Shown here: positions 52,936 to 62,528 of the stretch, one piece after another | Layout: every line of letters starts with the position of its first letter | How positions within the stretch are numbered: the stretch's first letter is position 1 | NCBI GenBank assembly: GCA_035530615.1 | Contig: DATKUL010000003.1 | Location: forward strand, 124,001-188,000 | Direction of reading: 5' to 3' | Source of the DNA: Candidatus Paceibacterota bacterium | GTDB taxonomy: Bacteria; Actinomycetota; Actinomycetes; Nanopelagicales; Nanopelagicaceae | DNA length: 64,000 nucleotides | Translations under genes and position numbers: made by a program | The notes under the pieces: model-generated | Database searches by the model: none | What the model was told of the DNA's origin: nothing | What the model saw: the letters and a program-made list of their open reading frames with translations, nothing else

Positions 52936-53703
52936 ATGTCTGACTTAGAAACTCAGAAGCGCTCTTCTATATTCAAGCGCAAAGATGTGCAACAGACTGG
53001 ATTGCTCTGGATTGTTCTAACAGCAATTATTGGATTCGTCGCTTCCGAAGTGCAGATTCGATCAATGGGTGCACCTGCCTCCGAAACTATGGCGACGACC
53101 ATAAATATGATGCGCGTATTTACGTGGGCCGCCGCACCAATCGCTGGTTTGGTAGCCGCCATGGCTTTAACTACTTTGTTAGCAAAGCGCCACTATGGAG
53201 ATACTCCACCAGATGATGCTGATCATGAAATCCGCGACAGTCCGCGGGTAGCAGGCACTTGGATAATTGTGTCGGCATTGATGTGTCTCTTCGCACTCAT
53301 TTGGGGCATGGTTGCTTTGCAGCGCGAAAGTGCGGGGCTCTTTGATCCGAAGGCCATGCACGTCAATGTTGTCGGCCAGCAGTGGGCTTGGAATTTCGAT
53401 TACGTGGATAATGGGACGGTTCGAAGTTAGGATCTGTATCTTCCAGTCGATAAACCAGTTGTCTTTAACGTAACAAGTAAAGATGTGATCCACTCTTTCT
53501 GGATCGTTCAAATGGGTATCAAGATTGATGCCAACCCGGGCTATATGACACAGACCTCGGTAACCCCCGACAAGATCGGCGTGTACGACTTAAGGTGCGC
53601 CGAACTATGCGGGCTACTGCACGCTTATATGCAGAAGAAAGTTCATGTTGTAAGCCAGGCCGATTACGACGCGTGGATTACGAATAATGGGGGGCAAATT
53701 TAA
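52936..53703 (+). CDS. ctaC: cytochrome c oxidase subunit II, interrupted by an in-frame TAG
   Basis: Residues 1-164 give two membrane helices (GLLWIVLTAIIGFVASEV and GTWIIVSALMCLFALIWGM) and GQQWAWNFDY. Then TAG at 53428-53430 stops the frame. The same frame goes on without a gap as DLYLPVDKPVVFNVTSKDVIH and ends with the complete CuA motif CAELCGLLHAYM and a normal stop at 53701-53703. Nothing else is damaged, and the stop is one base from several sense codons. So either a recent nonsense mutation, a sequencing or assembly error, or read-through. The ctaD start overlaps the final stop. Confidence 0.88.
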
Positions 53704-55583
53704 TGACAACAATGATGGATCGTTCACCTTCTGCTCCCGGATATTCCGCGTCTAAGAAAGCTCTCATCGAGCGCCTTAACATGTGGACTGGGTTTGCACT
53801 CGGAATCATTATGGCGGTCGTTTTTTACTATCTCTCTAAAGCACTCCTGCCGGCAAACACTGAAGAGTCATTCATCAAGACCAATCAAGATCAGTATGTG
53901 CTTCTGTCAATGATCGGTTGGCTCATCGGATTCATGACAGGAATAGGTGCTCTTATTGCTCCCTTCCGTTGGGTCATGGGTAGAGATCTGAGCCATGATG
54001 AGAATTTGTTTTATGCCGGCAAGGATCAGGGGATTAAGCGATATTTTCGTTTTACCACAGATCACAAAGTGGTAGGCATTCAGTATTTAGTCATCACGAT
54101 GGTGATTTTCGGCGTAGGTGGAATTCTGGCGATGTTGATCCGCACCAACTTGGGTCACGCTGGAGGAGGGTGGTTGCACCCACAGGCTTACAACGCAGTT
54201 GTCGGTTATCACGGCATCATCATGATTGTCGGAACGATCATCATGGTGACTGGACCATTCGGTAACTTCATTATGCCGATCATGATCGGCGCTCGCGATA
54301 TGGCCTTTCCTCGTTTGAATGCACTGAGCTTCTGGCTCGTTGTGGCAGCTATTCCACCACTGCTTGCCTCATTCTTCCTGGGAGGAATTTCAACAGGGTG
54401 GTCGGCTTACAATCCACTTGCGTCACAGGCACCTCATGGCATGGATGGGTACATCATGTTCATCGTGATTTTCGCTCTCTCGACAATGGTCGCAGGTGCA
54501 AATATCACAACCACGGTAGTAAAAATGCGGGCAAAGGGAATGACATGGAATCGCACGCCAATATTTGTTTATGGTGTTGTCGCCTCCGTTGCGTTGGCAT
54601 TGCCTGCGTTCCCAGTCTTCTTCTTGTCACAAGTTATGTCGGCGATGGATCGGGCAATGGGATCCACTTTCTTCGACCCGCGCGGTGGTGGGAGTGGCTG
54701 GCTTTATGAGAATCTCTTCTGGATCATGGGACACCCTGAGGTCTATGTCATTTTGATTCCAGCTGTCGCGGCGCTTATGGAGATGGCCCCGGTATTTACG
54801 CGCCGCCCACTCTTTAGTTTCAATGTTGCGGTTCTGGGGATTGCAGGAATTTCTGGCTTGAGCATTCTCGTTTGGGCCCACCATATGTATACGACTGGAT
54901 GGGCACCGCTTCTCAACGGACCATTTATGTTGACGACTGAGCTAATTTCGATTCCAACGGGAATGTTGTTCTTTGTTCTCATCGGAACCCTCTGGCGCGG
55001 TCGGCTCTGGATGACAATGCCGACAGCGTCAATTTACGCTCTGCTCTGGAATTTCATGATTGGTGGCATCACTGGGATTTATCTTTCAGATGTGCCAATT
55101 GACGCCTTCCTGCATGGTTCGATGTACGTAACCGCTCACTTCCATTACACCTTGATGGGTGCTGGCTTGACTGGGGCACTTGCCGCGCTGGTCTACTGGT
55201 TCCCAAAGATGACGGGTCGTATGTTCGATAAGTCCCTGAGCTGGATTTCATTCTGGTTGGTGCAGATCGGATTCAATGTGACCTTCATCGGTATGTTCCT
55301 GGTCGGGCTTGCCGGACAACCTCGCCGAGTTGAGGCATACCCCGCGGCATTTAGCCAGGGCAATCTGATTACGACCATGGGCGCCTACACAATTATGGCC
55401 GGCATGCTGGTCCTGCTTTATGGCGTTATCTCCTCGTGGCGAAGTGGGGCGCTGGCTCCTGCGAATCCTTGGTTTGCCAAGACTCTGGAATGGTCGGTGC
55501 CTAACCCGGTGCCACTCGAGAACTTTGCGGTGCTTCCGGTAGTCACATCAGATCCTTACGGATACGGAAAGGCGAAGTCATGA
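53703..55583 (+). CDS. ctaD: cytochrome c oxidase subunit I with N-terminal two-helix extension
   Basis: A 626-residue subunit I. The usual start, RYFRFTTDHKVVGIQYL, occurs only near residue 114. Before it are two extra helices (FALGIIMAVVFYYLSKAL, VLLSMIGWLIGFMTGIGAL). The haem and CuB ligands are present: YHGIIMI, GHPEVYVI, WAHHMYT and TAHFHYT. No separate CtaF/subunit IV gene follows, so the extension may stand in for it. It overlaps ctaC by one base and ctaE by four. Confidence 0.95.
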   Translation: MTTMMDRSPSAPGYSASKKALIERLNMWTGFALGIIMAVVFYYLSKALLPANTEESFIKTNQDQYVLLSMIGWLIGFMTGIGALIAPFRWVMGRDLSHDENLFYAGKDQGIKRYFRFTTDHKVVGIQYLVITMVIFGVGGILAMLIRTNLGHAGGGWLHPQAYNAVVGYHGIIMIVGTIIMVTGPFGNFIMPIMIGARDMAFPRLNALSFWLVVAAIPPLLASFFLGGISTGWSAYNPLASQAPHGMDGYIMFIVIFALSTMVAGANITTTVVKMRAKGMTWNRTPIFVYGVVASVALALPAFPVFFLSQVMSAMDRAMGSTFFDPRGGGSGWLYENLFWIMGHPEVYVILIPAVAALMEMAPVFTRRPLFSFNVAVLGIAGISGLSILVWAHHMYTTGWAPLLNGPFMLTTELISIPTGMLFFVLIGTLWRGRLWMTMPTASIYALLWNFMIGGITGIYLSDVPIDAFLHGSMYVTAHFHYTLMGAGLTGALAALVYWFPKMTGRMFDKSLSWISFWLVQIGFNVTFIGMFLVGLAGQPRRVEAYPAAFSQGNLITTMGAYTIMAGMLVLLYGVISSWRSGALAPANPWFAKTLEWSVPNPVPLENFAVLPVVTSDPYGYGKAKS

Positions 55584-56227
55584 GCGTCGAGACACATGGA
55601 CATTCAACCCCGCATGATGAAAATCCTAATTACCATCACGAACATCCCGATGTAGTTGGTTCACGTAATCGACTTGGTCTCATATTGATCCTGGTGGCAG
55701 ACATCGCCTTCGCGTTGAGTGTGATCTTTGTTTACTTCTACCTCAAAGGCCAGAACGTCAACGATATGTGGCTTCCAAAGGCGAGTACTCATGATGGTGT
55801 AGTCAGCCCTGGAACAATCCCGGTTTCAAGTATGGGCGCCTGGTATCTCACCGTCATTGCTGCCTTCGGATTGGTGATGCATCGGTACGCACTTGCTGGA
55901 GCGAGAGCTAAGAATCAAACCCAACTTGTCCTTGGATCTGGGGTCGCCTTCATTGCAAGCTTTGTTGCCCTCATCTACCAAGGAGTTCAGTTTGGTGGCG
56001 CCCCATTCACGATCACTATGGGTGCGTACGCATCGTGCTACTTCTTGATCGCCGGGTTGAACTTTGTGCATCTCTTTATTACTGCGTTTATCGCACTAGG
56101 CAATTGGAATCGCTCCCGTCTGGGGTTATACCAAGCCGACCACTGGCATGTTGAAATCGTAAAAGTTTGGTGGATCTGGATGACCGTCTCTTCACTGCTG
56201 GGAGCCTTCGCTCTTTCCTTTACATAA
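55580..56227 (+). CDS. ctaE: cytochrome c oxidase subunit III
   Basis: A 215-residue membrane protein with five helices; a His-rich start (HGHSTPHDENPNYHHEHPD) is followed by LGLILILVADIAFALSVIFVY and ends with HWHVEIVKVWWIWMTVSSLLG, typical of subunit III (family COX3). It closes the oxidase operon, 11 bases before a strong terminator. Confidence 0.93.
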   Translation: MSVETHGHSTPHDENPNYHHEHPDVVGSRNRLGLILILVADIAFALSVIFVYFYLKGQNVNDMWLPKASTHDGVVSPGTIPVSSMGAWYLTVIAAFGLVMHRYALAGARAKNQTQLVLGSGVAFIASFVALIYQGVQFGGAPFTITMGAYASCYFLIAGLNFVHLFITAFIALGNWNRSRLGLYQADHWHVEIVKVWWIWMTVSSLLGAFALSFT

Positions 56228-56238
56228 GTAGAGAGTAA

Positions 56239-56273
56239 GTAATAGCCCGCCCGGGAATTGGGCGGGCTATTAC
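56239..56273 (+). terminator. strong hairpin terminator after ctaE
   Basis: GTAATAGCCCGCCC and GGGCGGGCTATTAC form a perfect 14-base stem with a seven-base loop (GGGAATT). The T-tract is weak, but position and strength fit an intrinsic terminator of the oxidase operon. Confidence 0.88.
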
Positions 56274-56282
56274 TATTCCTAG

Positions 56283-57170
56283 ATGAAAGATCGCGGCTGG
56301 TTACCGGCTTACATAGCTCTCGGAATTGTGTGGGGCTGCTCCTTCATCTTTATCAAACTTGGACTCGAATTTCTCACTCCAGTTGGTGTTGCTTTTGGTC
56401 GGACCGCCCTTGGGGCACTCGCATTGGTGACGATCTCGAGAGCGAGAGGAATTGCCTTGCCGCGGACTCCAAGCGTATGGCTGCATCTCTGGGTCGTCGC
56501 GATGCTGCTCAACGTTGTGCCTGGAGTTCTCTTCGGAGTCGCAGAGGAGGATGTGACATCTGTTCTTGCGGGGATTATTAACGCTGTCACTCCGCTGATG
56601 ACTTTGTTGGTAATCATGACTGTCTTTCGCGAAGAGAAGATTCTGGCTCATCATGTAATTGGTCTGATTATTGGTTTCCTGGGCGTGAGTACAGTCCTGG
56701 GGATTTGGCAGGGATTGGGTAGTAATCCGCTGCCCGCGATCCTTGCTCTACTGGGAGCAGTGACCTGTTATGGATTTTCATTTCCATACTCACGCAAGTT
56801 CATCTTGCCCCATAAGTTGCAACCAGAGGCACTTGCGACTGCTCAGGTCTCTCTTGCCGCGCTCACTCTTCTCCCCTTTTATCTCATCGATGGAATTGCC
56901 AAGGACGAGTACCGATTAGGTCCAGTCGCAGCGATGCTAGCTCTGGGTGTGCTGGGTACTGGATATGCATATATCTGGAACTTCAAAATTATGGCTGCTG
57001 CTGGAAGCGCAATTGCAAGTTCGGTTACCTATGTAACTCCGGTGGTTGCAGTCATCGTAGGAATAATTTTTCTCGGTGAGAAGATAACGTGGAACGAACC
57101 TGTTGGCGGGCTCATCGTCCTACTCGGTGCAGCAATCGGCCAGGGGAGAATCAAACTTAATCGAGTTTAA
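56283..57170 (+). CDS. EamA/DMT-superfamily transporter
   Basis: A 295-residue protein with ten hydrophobic helices arranged as two EamA repeats (VWGCSFIFIKLGLEFLTPVG early, and YAYIWNFKIMAAAGSAIASS late). These export metabolites such as amino acids or nucleosides; the substrate is not readable. The ATG follows the ctaE terminator by nine bases. The 3' end overlaps the convergent Ni/Co transporter by 14 bases. Confidence 0.88.
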   Translation: MKDRGWLPAYIALGIVWGCSFIFIKLGLEFLTPVGVAFGRTALGALALVTISRARGIALPRTPSVWLHLWVVAMLLNVVPGVLFGVAEEDVTSVLAGIINAVTPLMTLLVIMTVFREEKILAHHVIGLIIGFLGVSTVLGIWQGLGSNPLPAILALLGAVTCYGFSFPYSRKFILPHKLQPEALATAQVSLAALTLLPFYLIDGIAKDEYRLGPVAAMLALGVLGTGYAYIWNFKIMAAAGSAIASSVTYVTPVVAVIVGIIFLGEKITWNEPVGGLIVLLGAAIGQGRIKLNRV

Positions 57171-58338
57171 ATGCCTCGCGGATTGGTCCTAGTTCGACGC
57201 CCGCCTTGGCGTGATCGGTATCTTCGCCCCGCGCAAGTTGAGCTGAATGTGCGTGCTCGTGCCAGCGTTCTTCGACCCGTCCGTATTTCCAGAGAAGTAG
57301 GGCAGCGCCCCAGACAACGACGAATAGCCCAACGATGACGTAGCCGGCGGAATTCAAATTGAATGCAGCCGCATAATCCCAGAATCCACCCGTGAGATTG
57401 AGTTGGCGGGCGGCCACTTGAAGGATCTCCAAGCCGCCAACGTAGAGAGCGACTGCGACTGACAATCCTGTGATGACAATGTTGTAGTAGACCTTTCGAA
57501 CCGGTTGGGAGAAAGCCCAACCGTATGCAAAATTCATAAATGAGCCATCAATCGTGTCGAGCAAGCTCATGCCGGCGGCGAAGAAGAGCGGCAAGGAAAT
57601 AATTGCCCACCAAGGTAAACCGGCAATTACGGAAGATCCGGCAAGAACTAGCAACCCTATTTCAGTTGCAGTATCAAAACCCAATCCGAAAAGTATTCCC
57701 AACGGGTACATCTTCCAACTGGCATCAATCCGACGTGCGATTGGACCAAAGAATCGCATAAGTAATCCGCGCGAATTCAAGTGTTTCTCTAATTCCGCTT
57801 CGTTGTACATCCCTTTGCGCATTTCTACGAAGACTCGAACTATTGAGACGAGGATGATCAGATTCAAGATTGCGATGAGCATGAGGAAGGCGCCACTGAT
57901 TGATGTTCCTATCAACCCCGTGTAGTGGTGCAGTGTGGAATCAGAGTCTTTCAATTGAGATCCAAGCGCCTTAATTCCAAAGTTGAGCAAAATGGCCAGA
58001 CCGGCCACCACGGATGAATGACCCAGAGAGAAGAAGAATCCGACGGCAAGCGGGCGCTGACCCTCACTCATAAGTTTGCGAGTGGTGTTATCAATTGCCG
58101 AAATATGGTCGGCATCAAAGGCATGGCGCATTCCCAGGGAATAGGCCAGTAGGGCTGTACCCCAACCAAAGAGGGATCCATCGGAGAGTTGGTAATGCCC
58201 GCTGGTCGCCGCGAACATCAGGGCCGCCCCGGCGATATGGAGAAAGGCGATAAAGCCAAACATGGCGTAAAGACGACGCCATTCAACTCGAGTAAGGCGT
58301 GAACGGATTCCCTGGACCTGGGAGGCTATCTGGTTCAC
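57157..58338 (-). CDS. NiCoT-family nickel/cobalt permease (HoxN/NixA-like)
   Basis: A 393-residue protein with about eight helices and all NiCoT signatures: RHAFDADHISAIDNTTRKLM near 72-91, FSLGHSSVVAG near 103-113 and LGFDTATEIGLL near 217-228. It imports Ni2+ or Co2+. A charged C-terminal tail with His residues (WHEHAHSAQLARGEDTDHA) may bind metal. I see no riboswitch in the 200 bases upstream. Confidence 0.92.
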   Translation of the reverse strand: MNQIASQVQGIRSRLTRVEWRRLYAMFGFIAFLHIAGAALMFAATSGHYQLSDGSLFGWGTALLAYSLGMRHAFDADHISAIDNTTRKLMSEGQRPLAVGFFFSLGHSSVVAGLAILLNFGIKALGSQLKDSDSTLHHYTGLIGTSISGAFLMLIAILNLIILVSIVRVFVEMRKGMYNEAELEKHLNSRGLLMRFFGPIARRIDASWKMYPLGILFGLGFDTATEIGLLVLAGSSVIAGLPWWAIISLPLFFAAGMSLLDTIDGSFMNFAYGWAFSQPVRKVYYNIVITGLSVAVALYVGGLEILQVAARQLNLTGGFWDYAAAFNLNSAGYVIVGLFVVVWGAALLLWKYGRVEERWHEHAHSAQLARGEDTDHAKAGVELGPIREAFKLD

Positions 58339-58545
58339 TGATACCTCCCCACGTAGATGCGAACCGTTTGCAGGTAGAGATTAAACGCTCCCTGGGTCTC
58401 TGTCCACTTGAATTTTAGGGCCGTACGAGTGAGTGTCGTCTTCTGGAGGAGCGGCTAGCACGTTCTTATCTTCGCAGATGAACTCGCCTAAGTTGAGTGG
58501 TGCTATTCCATTGTGTTATTGCCTGCATCTCGGCAGGATGAGCCG

Positions 58546-59796
58546 ATGTCAAAGGTGCGCCCTGCGGGCTGGAACACGATTCGCGTCATTGCTTCAGCAC
58601 GTGCGCTATCTATTCTCGGCGACGAACTCGCGATCTTCGCTCTTCTACTACGTGAGAAGCACCATGGCGGGGGAGCCCTCTCCATCGCTGTTATTTTGGC
58701 GGCCGGGCATCTGCCTCTGATTCTACTTTCGCCTTGGGCGGGCACTGTTGCTGACCGAGTGCCTGTTCGTCGCTTGGCTCCTTTCGTCAATATAGGTCAA
58801 GCAGTCTTTGCTGCGCTCCTGGCATTTAACACGCCGCTGTTTGTTTCACTCGGGCTCATAATTTTGATCGGAGCCGGCCAGGCATTCACCGCTCCTGCAT
58901 GGTCTGCCACCTTGCCAGAAATTGTTGGCAAAGATGCCTTACCGCGCGCCATGTCACTCATACAGGCGCTTTATGCATTAGCCGGAATAGCTGGGCCGGG
59001 GATAGCCGGGCTCATGGTTAGCCAGTTCGGTTACGTAACGCCCATGCTTACCAATGCTGCGACATTCGCCCTGCTTGCCCTCGTTCCTGCATTTTTGACT
59101 CTGCCGTTTCATGCTCGGGAGAGAGGAGCACGCAAGCGAGGGGAAGTATGGGCCGGATTGCAAATCGTGCGAGATGAACCCGTCATTAGGGCTCTGACCA
59201 TTCTGCAGTTCAGTCTCATCGTTGCTCTCGGAGCGTTCGCTGTGGCTGAATTATTTTTCGTGATTGATGTCCTTCATGCATCAACATTTATTTACGGTCT
59301 TACCGCCTCAGTGTTCGCAGTCGGTAGCCTCGTGGCTGCGTTTGTCAACGAACGGCGCGACGTAAGCCAGGCTCGGCTACCCGCTAATGTCATCATGGGA
59401 TCTTTGATGCTTGGCCTCGGAGTGTTGCTAACTGGTTGTGCTTGGCACTGGGGGCTCCTTTTCCCAACTGTCGCACTGGCTGGTATGGGTTTGAGCACAT
59501 TGTCGGCATACGCAATCGCGCTCATCCTTCAACGCGCACCGGATGCAAGTCGGGGTCGCGTTTCCTCCGCGGTGCAGGCAGTACTTTCATTCGCGCAAAT
59601 CACCTCGTTCGTAATAGCGGGTTTTGTTGTTTCTCTCATCGGTCCGAGAAATGCAATTCTGCTTAGTGGCATCGCCTCCACTCTTGTGGTTGTTGTACTT
59701 TCATCTTCGTTACTCCGATCCGTGGGCCGTAATTCAGTCAAAGAAATCACTCCACCACCACTTGTTACGGATTTGCTAGGAAACGAGACGGAGTAA
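58546..59796 (+). CDS. MFS transporter
   Basis: The ATG at 58546 gives 416 residues with 12 helices. SILGDELAIFALLLREKHHGGG and the cytoplasmic loop GTVADRVPVRRLAP (the A-motif GxxADRxxRR) identify the MFS drug-efflux-like group (MFS_3/enterobactin-exporter type). A start at 58513 would add 11 residues unlike the family. Bases 58339-58545 hold no gene; only short promoters for the flanking genes can be expected there. Substrate unknown. Confidence 0.82.
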   Translation: MSKVRPAGWNTIRVIASARALSILGDELAIFALLLREKHHGGGALSIAVILAAGHLPLILLSPWAGTVADRVPVRRLAPFVNIGQAVFAALLAFNTPLFVSLGLIILIGAGQAFTAPAWSATLPEIVGKDALPRAMSLIQALYALAGIAGPGIAGLMVSQFGYVTPMLTNAATFALLALVPAFLTLPFHARERGARKRGEVWAGLQIVRDEPVIRALTILQFSLIVALGAFAVAELFFVIDVLHASTFIYGLTASVFAVGSLVAAFVNERRDVSQARLPANVIMGSLMLGLGVLLTGCAWHWGLLFPTVALAGMGLSTLSAYAIALILQRAPDASRGRVSSAVQAVLSFAQITSFVIAGFVVSLIGPRNAILLSGIASTLVVVVLSSSLLRSVGRNSVKEITPPPLVTDLLGNETE

Positions 59797-59828
59797 GGAC
59801 TCGGCTCAGGTATTTCTTTCTCGTCCAA

Positions 59829-61523
59829 TCACCCCAACGAGGTGTTCTTTTTGGATTCTGCTCGGCGCGATCCCAAGAATGCTTCGGCTCGAAGCGTCGC
59901 CAGTCCAAGTTTGGGCAGATCTGAATTCTTTCTAAAGATGAGGTAGCGCGGAATCCACTCGGGACGGAACTTGGAATTGAATCTATAGAGCGATTCCATC
60001 TGCAACCATCGAGAGAAGAAGAGGAGAATATTGCGCCAGGATCGAATGACTGGTCCAGCACCAAGTTGGGCGCCGCGCTCAAAGGCGGATCGAAAGGCAG
60101 CAAAATTGAGTGAGATTTGCTCGATACCGTTTTCGGCACCGTACCTAATAACTGCGTTAATCATCAATTCGTTGATACCCGCATCGGCTTGCGGTGAACG
60201 ACGCATAAGATCTAATGAAAGGGCGCTATCTCCCCACGGGACGAATTGGAGCAGTCCCCGCACCTGACCATCTTTGAGTGCTGTAACAATAAGTAGATCT
60301 GGCTCATCGATATCGGCAATTCTTCCCAGTCCCATCATGAATCCGCGTTCGGTTGCAGCACCGCGCCACTTTTTTGAATCCTCCGTAAGTATTGTTCGCA
60401 TCTCAGGCGGCATCTGCGAGGTTCGGAAAATATTGGTCGTGTAGTTCTGTTTGAGAATACGCCTGGATGTTTGTCGGACATTCCGATAGCGCGGACTCTC
60501 GGGGTCGTACTCCTTCACATGGACTACCGCCTCATCGCCAATTTCCAATGCATTCATCTGCGTTTCACGGACCCAGATTTCACCGGCATCTTCACTGCAT
60601 CCGATAGATGCCGGAGTCCAGCCGTTTTTGAGACAGAGATCGATAAATGCGTGGATAACTTGGGGCCACGCATCTGGATTTCCTATTGGGTCTCCGCTGG
60701 CGAGAGCGCAGCCACCAACAACTCGGTAGGTAATCGCAGCTTTACCTGTGTTGGACCAGATGACGCTCTTATCTTCCCGAAGGGCGAAGTACCCAAGAGA
60801 GTCGCGCTCCCCAAATTCGGCTAGAAGCACCCGCAGACTTTTTTCGTCTGCATCGCTCATGTGAGGCTTGGGTGGACTCGGTTGAAGAAGGGTGAGAATG
60901 GGGACAATGATTGTGAGAAATCCAAGGCTGGGCATTGCATAATTGAAAATGTCTTGTTCCCTGTGGCTTATAAAGTAAGCGGGACCAGAAAGACCGATGA
61001 GTCCTCTCAAGACGGTTTCGAAAATATGTGAAATTGTAATTTCACCACCGAATAATCGGTCGGGGGCAAGGATGAGGATAAAACCAATTAGAAGGCTCAT
61101 AAACGCCATCTGTCCAAAGACAATCAACGCACGACTTATAACGCGCCTTACCGGCTTCGCATAGAACTCCCGCCGTATGAGAAATAAGAAGATGAAGATA
61201 GTGAGCGTCGCAACTGCCTCCACCACATACAAACCCCTTAGTAAGTTCAATGAAATACTTATGAGAAGAAGGAGTTGGGTGAGCAAGTAGGCTGCCCGAT
61301 TTCGTCGCGCAAGTGCAAATGAGAGCACGATCAGGAGAACGCCGATGATGATGACCCCTGCAGTCGCCAAATTTGGCCAACCTGTGGGAAAGGTGGACTC
61401 AAGGATACGTAAGCGGCGACGGAAAGGTTTCAAAGTGCTGGACGCGATGCTCGCCGCACCAATAATGAGCAGAACTCGGGCTGCCAGAACAACCTTCCAG
61501 CGCGAACCTACTGGTCTTTTCAC
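59829..61523 (-). CDS. lysyl-phosphatidylglycerol synthase (MprF-like, DUF2156)
   Basis: A 564-residue protein: about six membrane helices in residues 10-215, then a DUF2156 (GNAT-fold) domain with LAEFGERDSLGYFALREDKS, GDPIGNPDAWPQVIHAFID and GINELMINAVIRYGAENGIEQISLNFAAF. This is the soluble catalytic half of MprF, which moves an amino acid from tRNA to phosphatidylglycerol, with a reduced flippase part. It ends convergently with the MFS gene and its start is divergent from the TPR gene. The amino acid is likely lysine, but this is not proven. Confidence 0.85.
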   Translation of the reverse strand: MKRPVGSRWKVVLAARVLLIIGAASIASSTLKPFRRRLRILESTFPTGWPNLATAGVIIIGVLLIVLSFALARRNRAAYLLTQLLLLISISLNLLRGLYVVEAVATLTIFIFLFLIRREFYAKPVRRVISRALIVFGQMAFMSLLIGFILILAPDRLFGGEITISHIFETVLRGLIGLSGPAYFISHREQDIFNYAMPSLGFLTIIVPILTLLQPSPPKPHMSDADEKSLRVLLAEFGERDSLGYFALREDKSVIWSNTGKAAITYRVVGGCALASGDPIGNPDAWPQVIHAFIDLCLKNGWTPASIGCSEDAGEIWVRETQMNALEIGDEAVVHVKEYDPESPRYRNVRQTSRRILKQNYTTNIFRTSQMPPEMRTILTEDSKKWRGAATERGFMMGLGRIADIDEPDLLIVTALKDGQVRGLLQFVPWGDSALSLDLMRRSPQADAGINELMINAVIRYGAENGIEQISLNFAAFRSAFERGAQLGAGPVIRSWRNILLFFSRWLQMESLYRFNSKFRPEWIPRYLIFRKNSDLPKLGLATLRAEAFLGSRRAESKKNTSLG

Positions 61524-61580
61524 CTTTACTCAGCCTTCCTTCAAGTTGTGAGTATAGAGTTTAGTAATGGGGAGGCGACG

Positions 61581-62528
61581 ATGAGCGATGACGAAGAAGC
61601 GGGACAGGACGAACTCATAACAGAGGAGATGCTCTGGGATCGGATTCCGGAGGTAGAGGGCGCCGAACGAGCCAGCACTTATTACGAGTTGAGTGCACGA
61701 ATTTATGCTCGTGGTCAATATGACGAGGCATTGGCGTTGGCTGAAACTGCGTGTGACATCTATTCAGGTCTCGGTGTAGGCGCATCAACTGAAGGATTGG
61801 CACAGGCTTATTCGGCAATCGGTTACAACCTCAATCAACTCAAAAGGATGGACGAAGCAGCGACCGCAATGAGCAAGGCGGTGGAGATTCTGCGTCGCAA
61901 TAAGTCGCCCATCGCTTTAGAACTCGCCTGCACTCTTGGGGAGTGGTGGTATTCGTCTAAGAATTACTTCAAAGTCATTGAGACGATGCAGGAGTGTGCG
62001 CAGGAGCATTTGCTTGATGGTAATGAGATTGGTGCTGCCAACGATTTACACCTGATTGGCTGCGCATACCGCGAGATTAAGAATTATGAAGATGCGATAA
62101 TTAGTTTTAATGAGGCTAGGGCATTGTTTAAGAAGAACCGCGAGGTCATTCATGTTGCTCGTTGCGATCAGAAAATTGCGGCATGCCAGATTGAACTTGG
62201 CAGGGGAGAAGAAGCCCTTATTTCTGCTCGCAAAGCTTTGGATGTTTTTGAGACTGCCCATGATCACCGTCGGGAAACCTTTGCCTTATTTGAATATGCC
62301 AAGGCTCAAATTCTCCTTGGTCGCCTCGACGAAGGATTGATTACTCTCGAACAAGTCCTCCAGGCCTCAACAGATGAAGATTCGCGGGACTTCGAATTGA
62401 TTGTGGATGTTGAAACTCGCATGGCTTCCGTGATGCGCTCGCAAGGGAAAGTGGCTGAAGCCGATGAAATTATCCGGCGGTTAGCGACGGTTTCGGAAGT
62501 TCTCGACGATAAGCAGGAGGGCTCCTAA
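61581..62528 (+). CDS. tetratricopeptide-repeat protein
   Basis: The ATG at 61581 is preceded by GGGGAGGC and gives 315 residues. At least five TPR-like helix pairs are visible (YDEALALAETACDIYSGLG, YEDAIISFNEARALFKKN, GEEALISARKALDVFETAHD, GRLDEGLITLEQVLQAS). No signal or enzyme motif, so a cytoplasmic scaffold. The last 48 bases overlap the convergent MFS gene. Confidence 0.85.
   Translation: MSDDEEAGQDELITEEMLWDRIPEVEGAERASTYYELSARIYARGQYDEALALAETACDIYSGLGVGASTEGLAQAYSAIGYNLNQLKRMDEAATAMSKAVEILRRNKSPIALELACTLGEWWYSSKNYFKVIETMQECAQEHLLDGNEIGAANDLHLIGCAYREIKNYEDAIISFNEARALFKKNREVIHVARCDQKIAACQIELGRGEEALISARKALDVFETAHDHRRETFALFEYAKAQILLGRLDEGLITLEQVLQASTDEDSRDFELIVDVETRMASVMRSQGKVAEADEIIRRLATVSEVLDDKQEGS

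Noticed and set aside
53428-53430. Pyrrolysine-type recoding at the TAG
   Set aside because: No pyl genes or recoding element are seen, and actinobacteria are not known to use it widely; an error or point mutation is simpler.
58339-58545. Cobalamin or Ni/Co riboswitch upstream of the NiCoT permease
   Set aside because: I found neither the B12-box nor the NiCo consensus on the minus strand.
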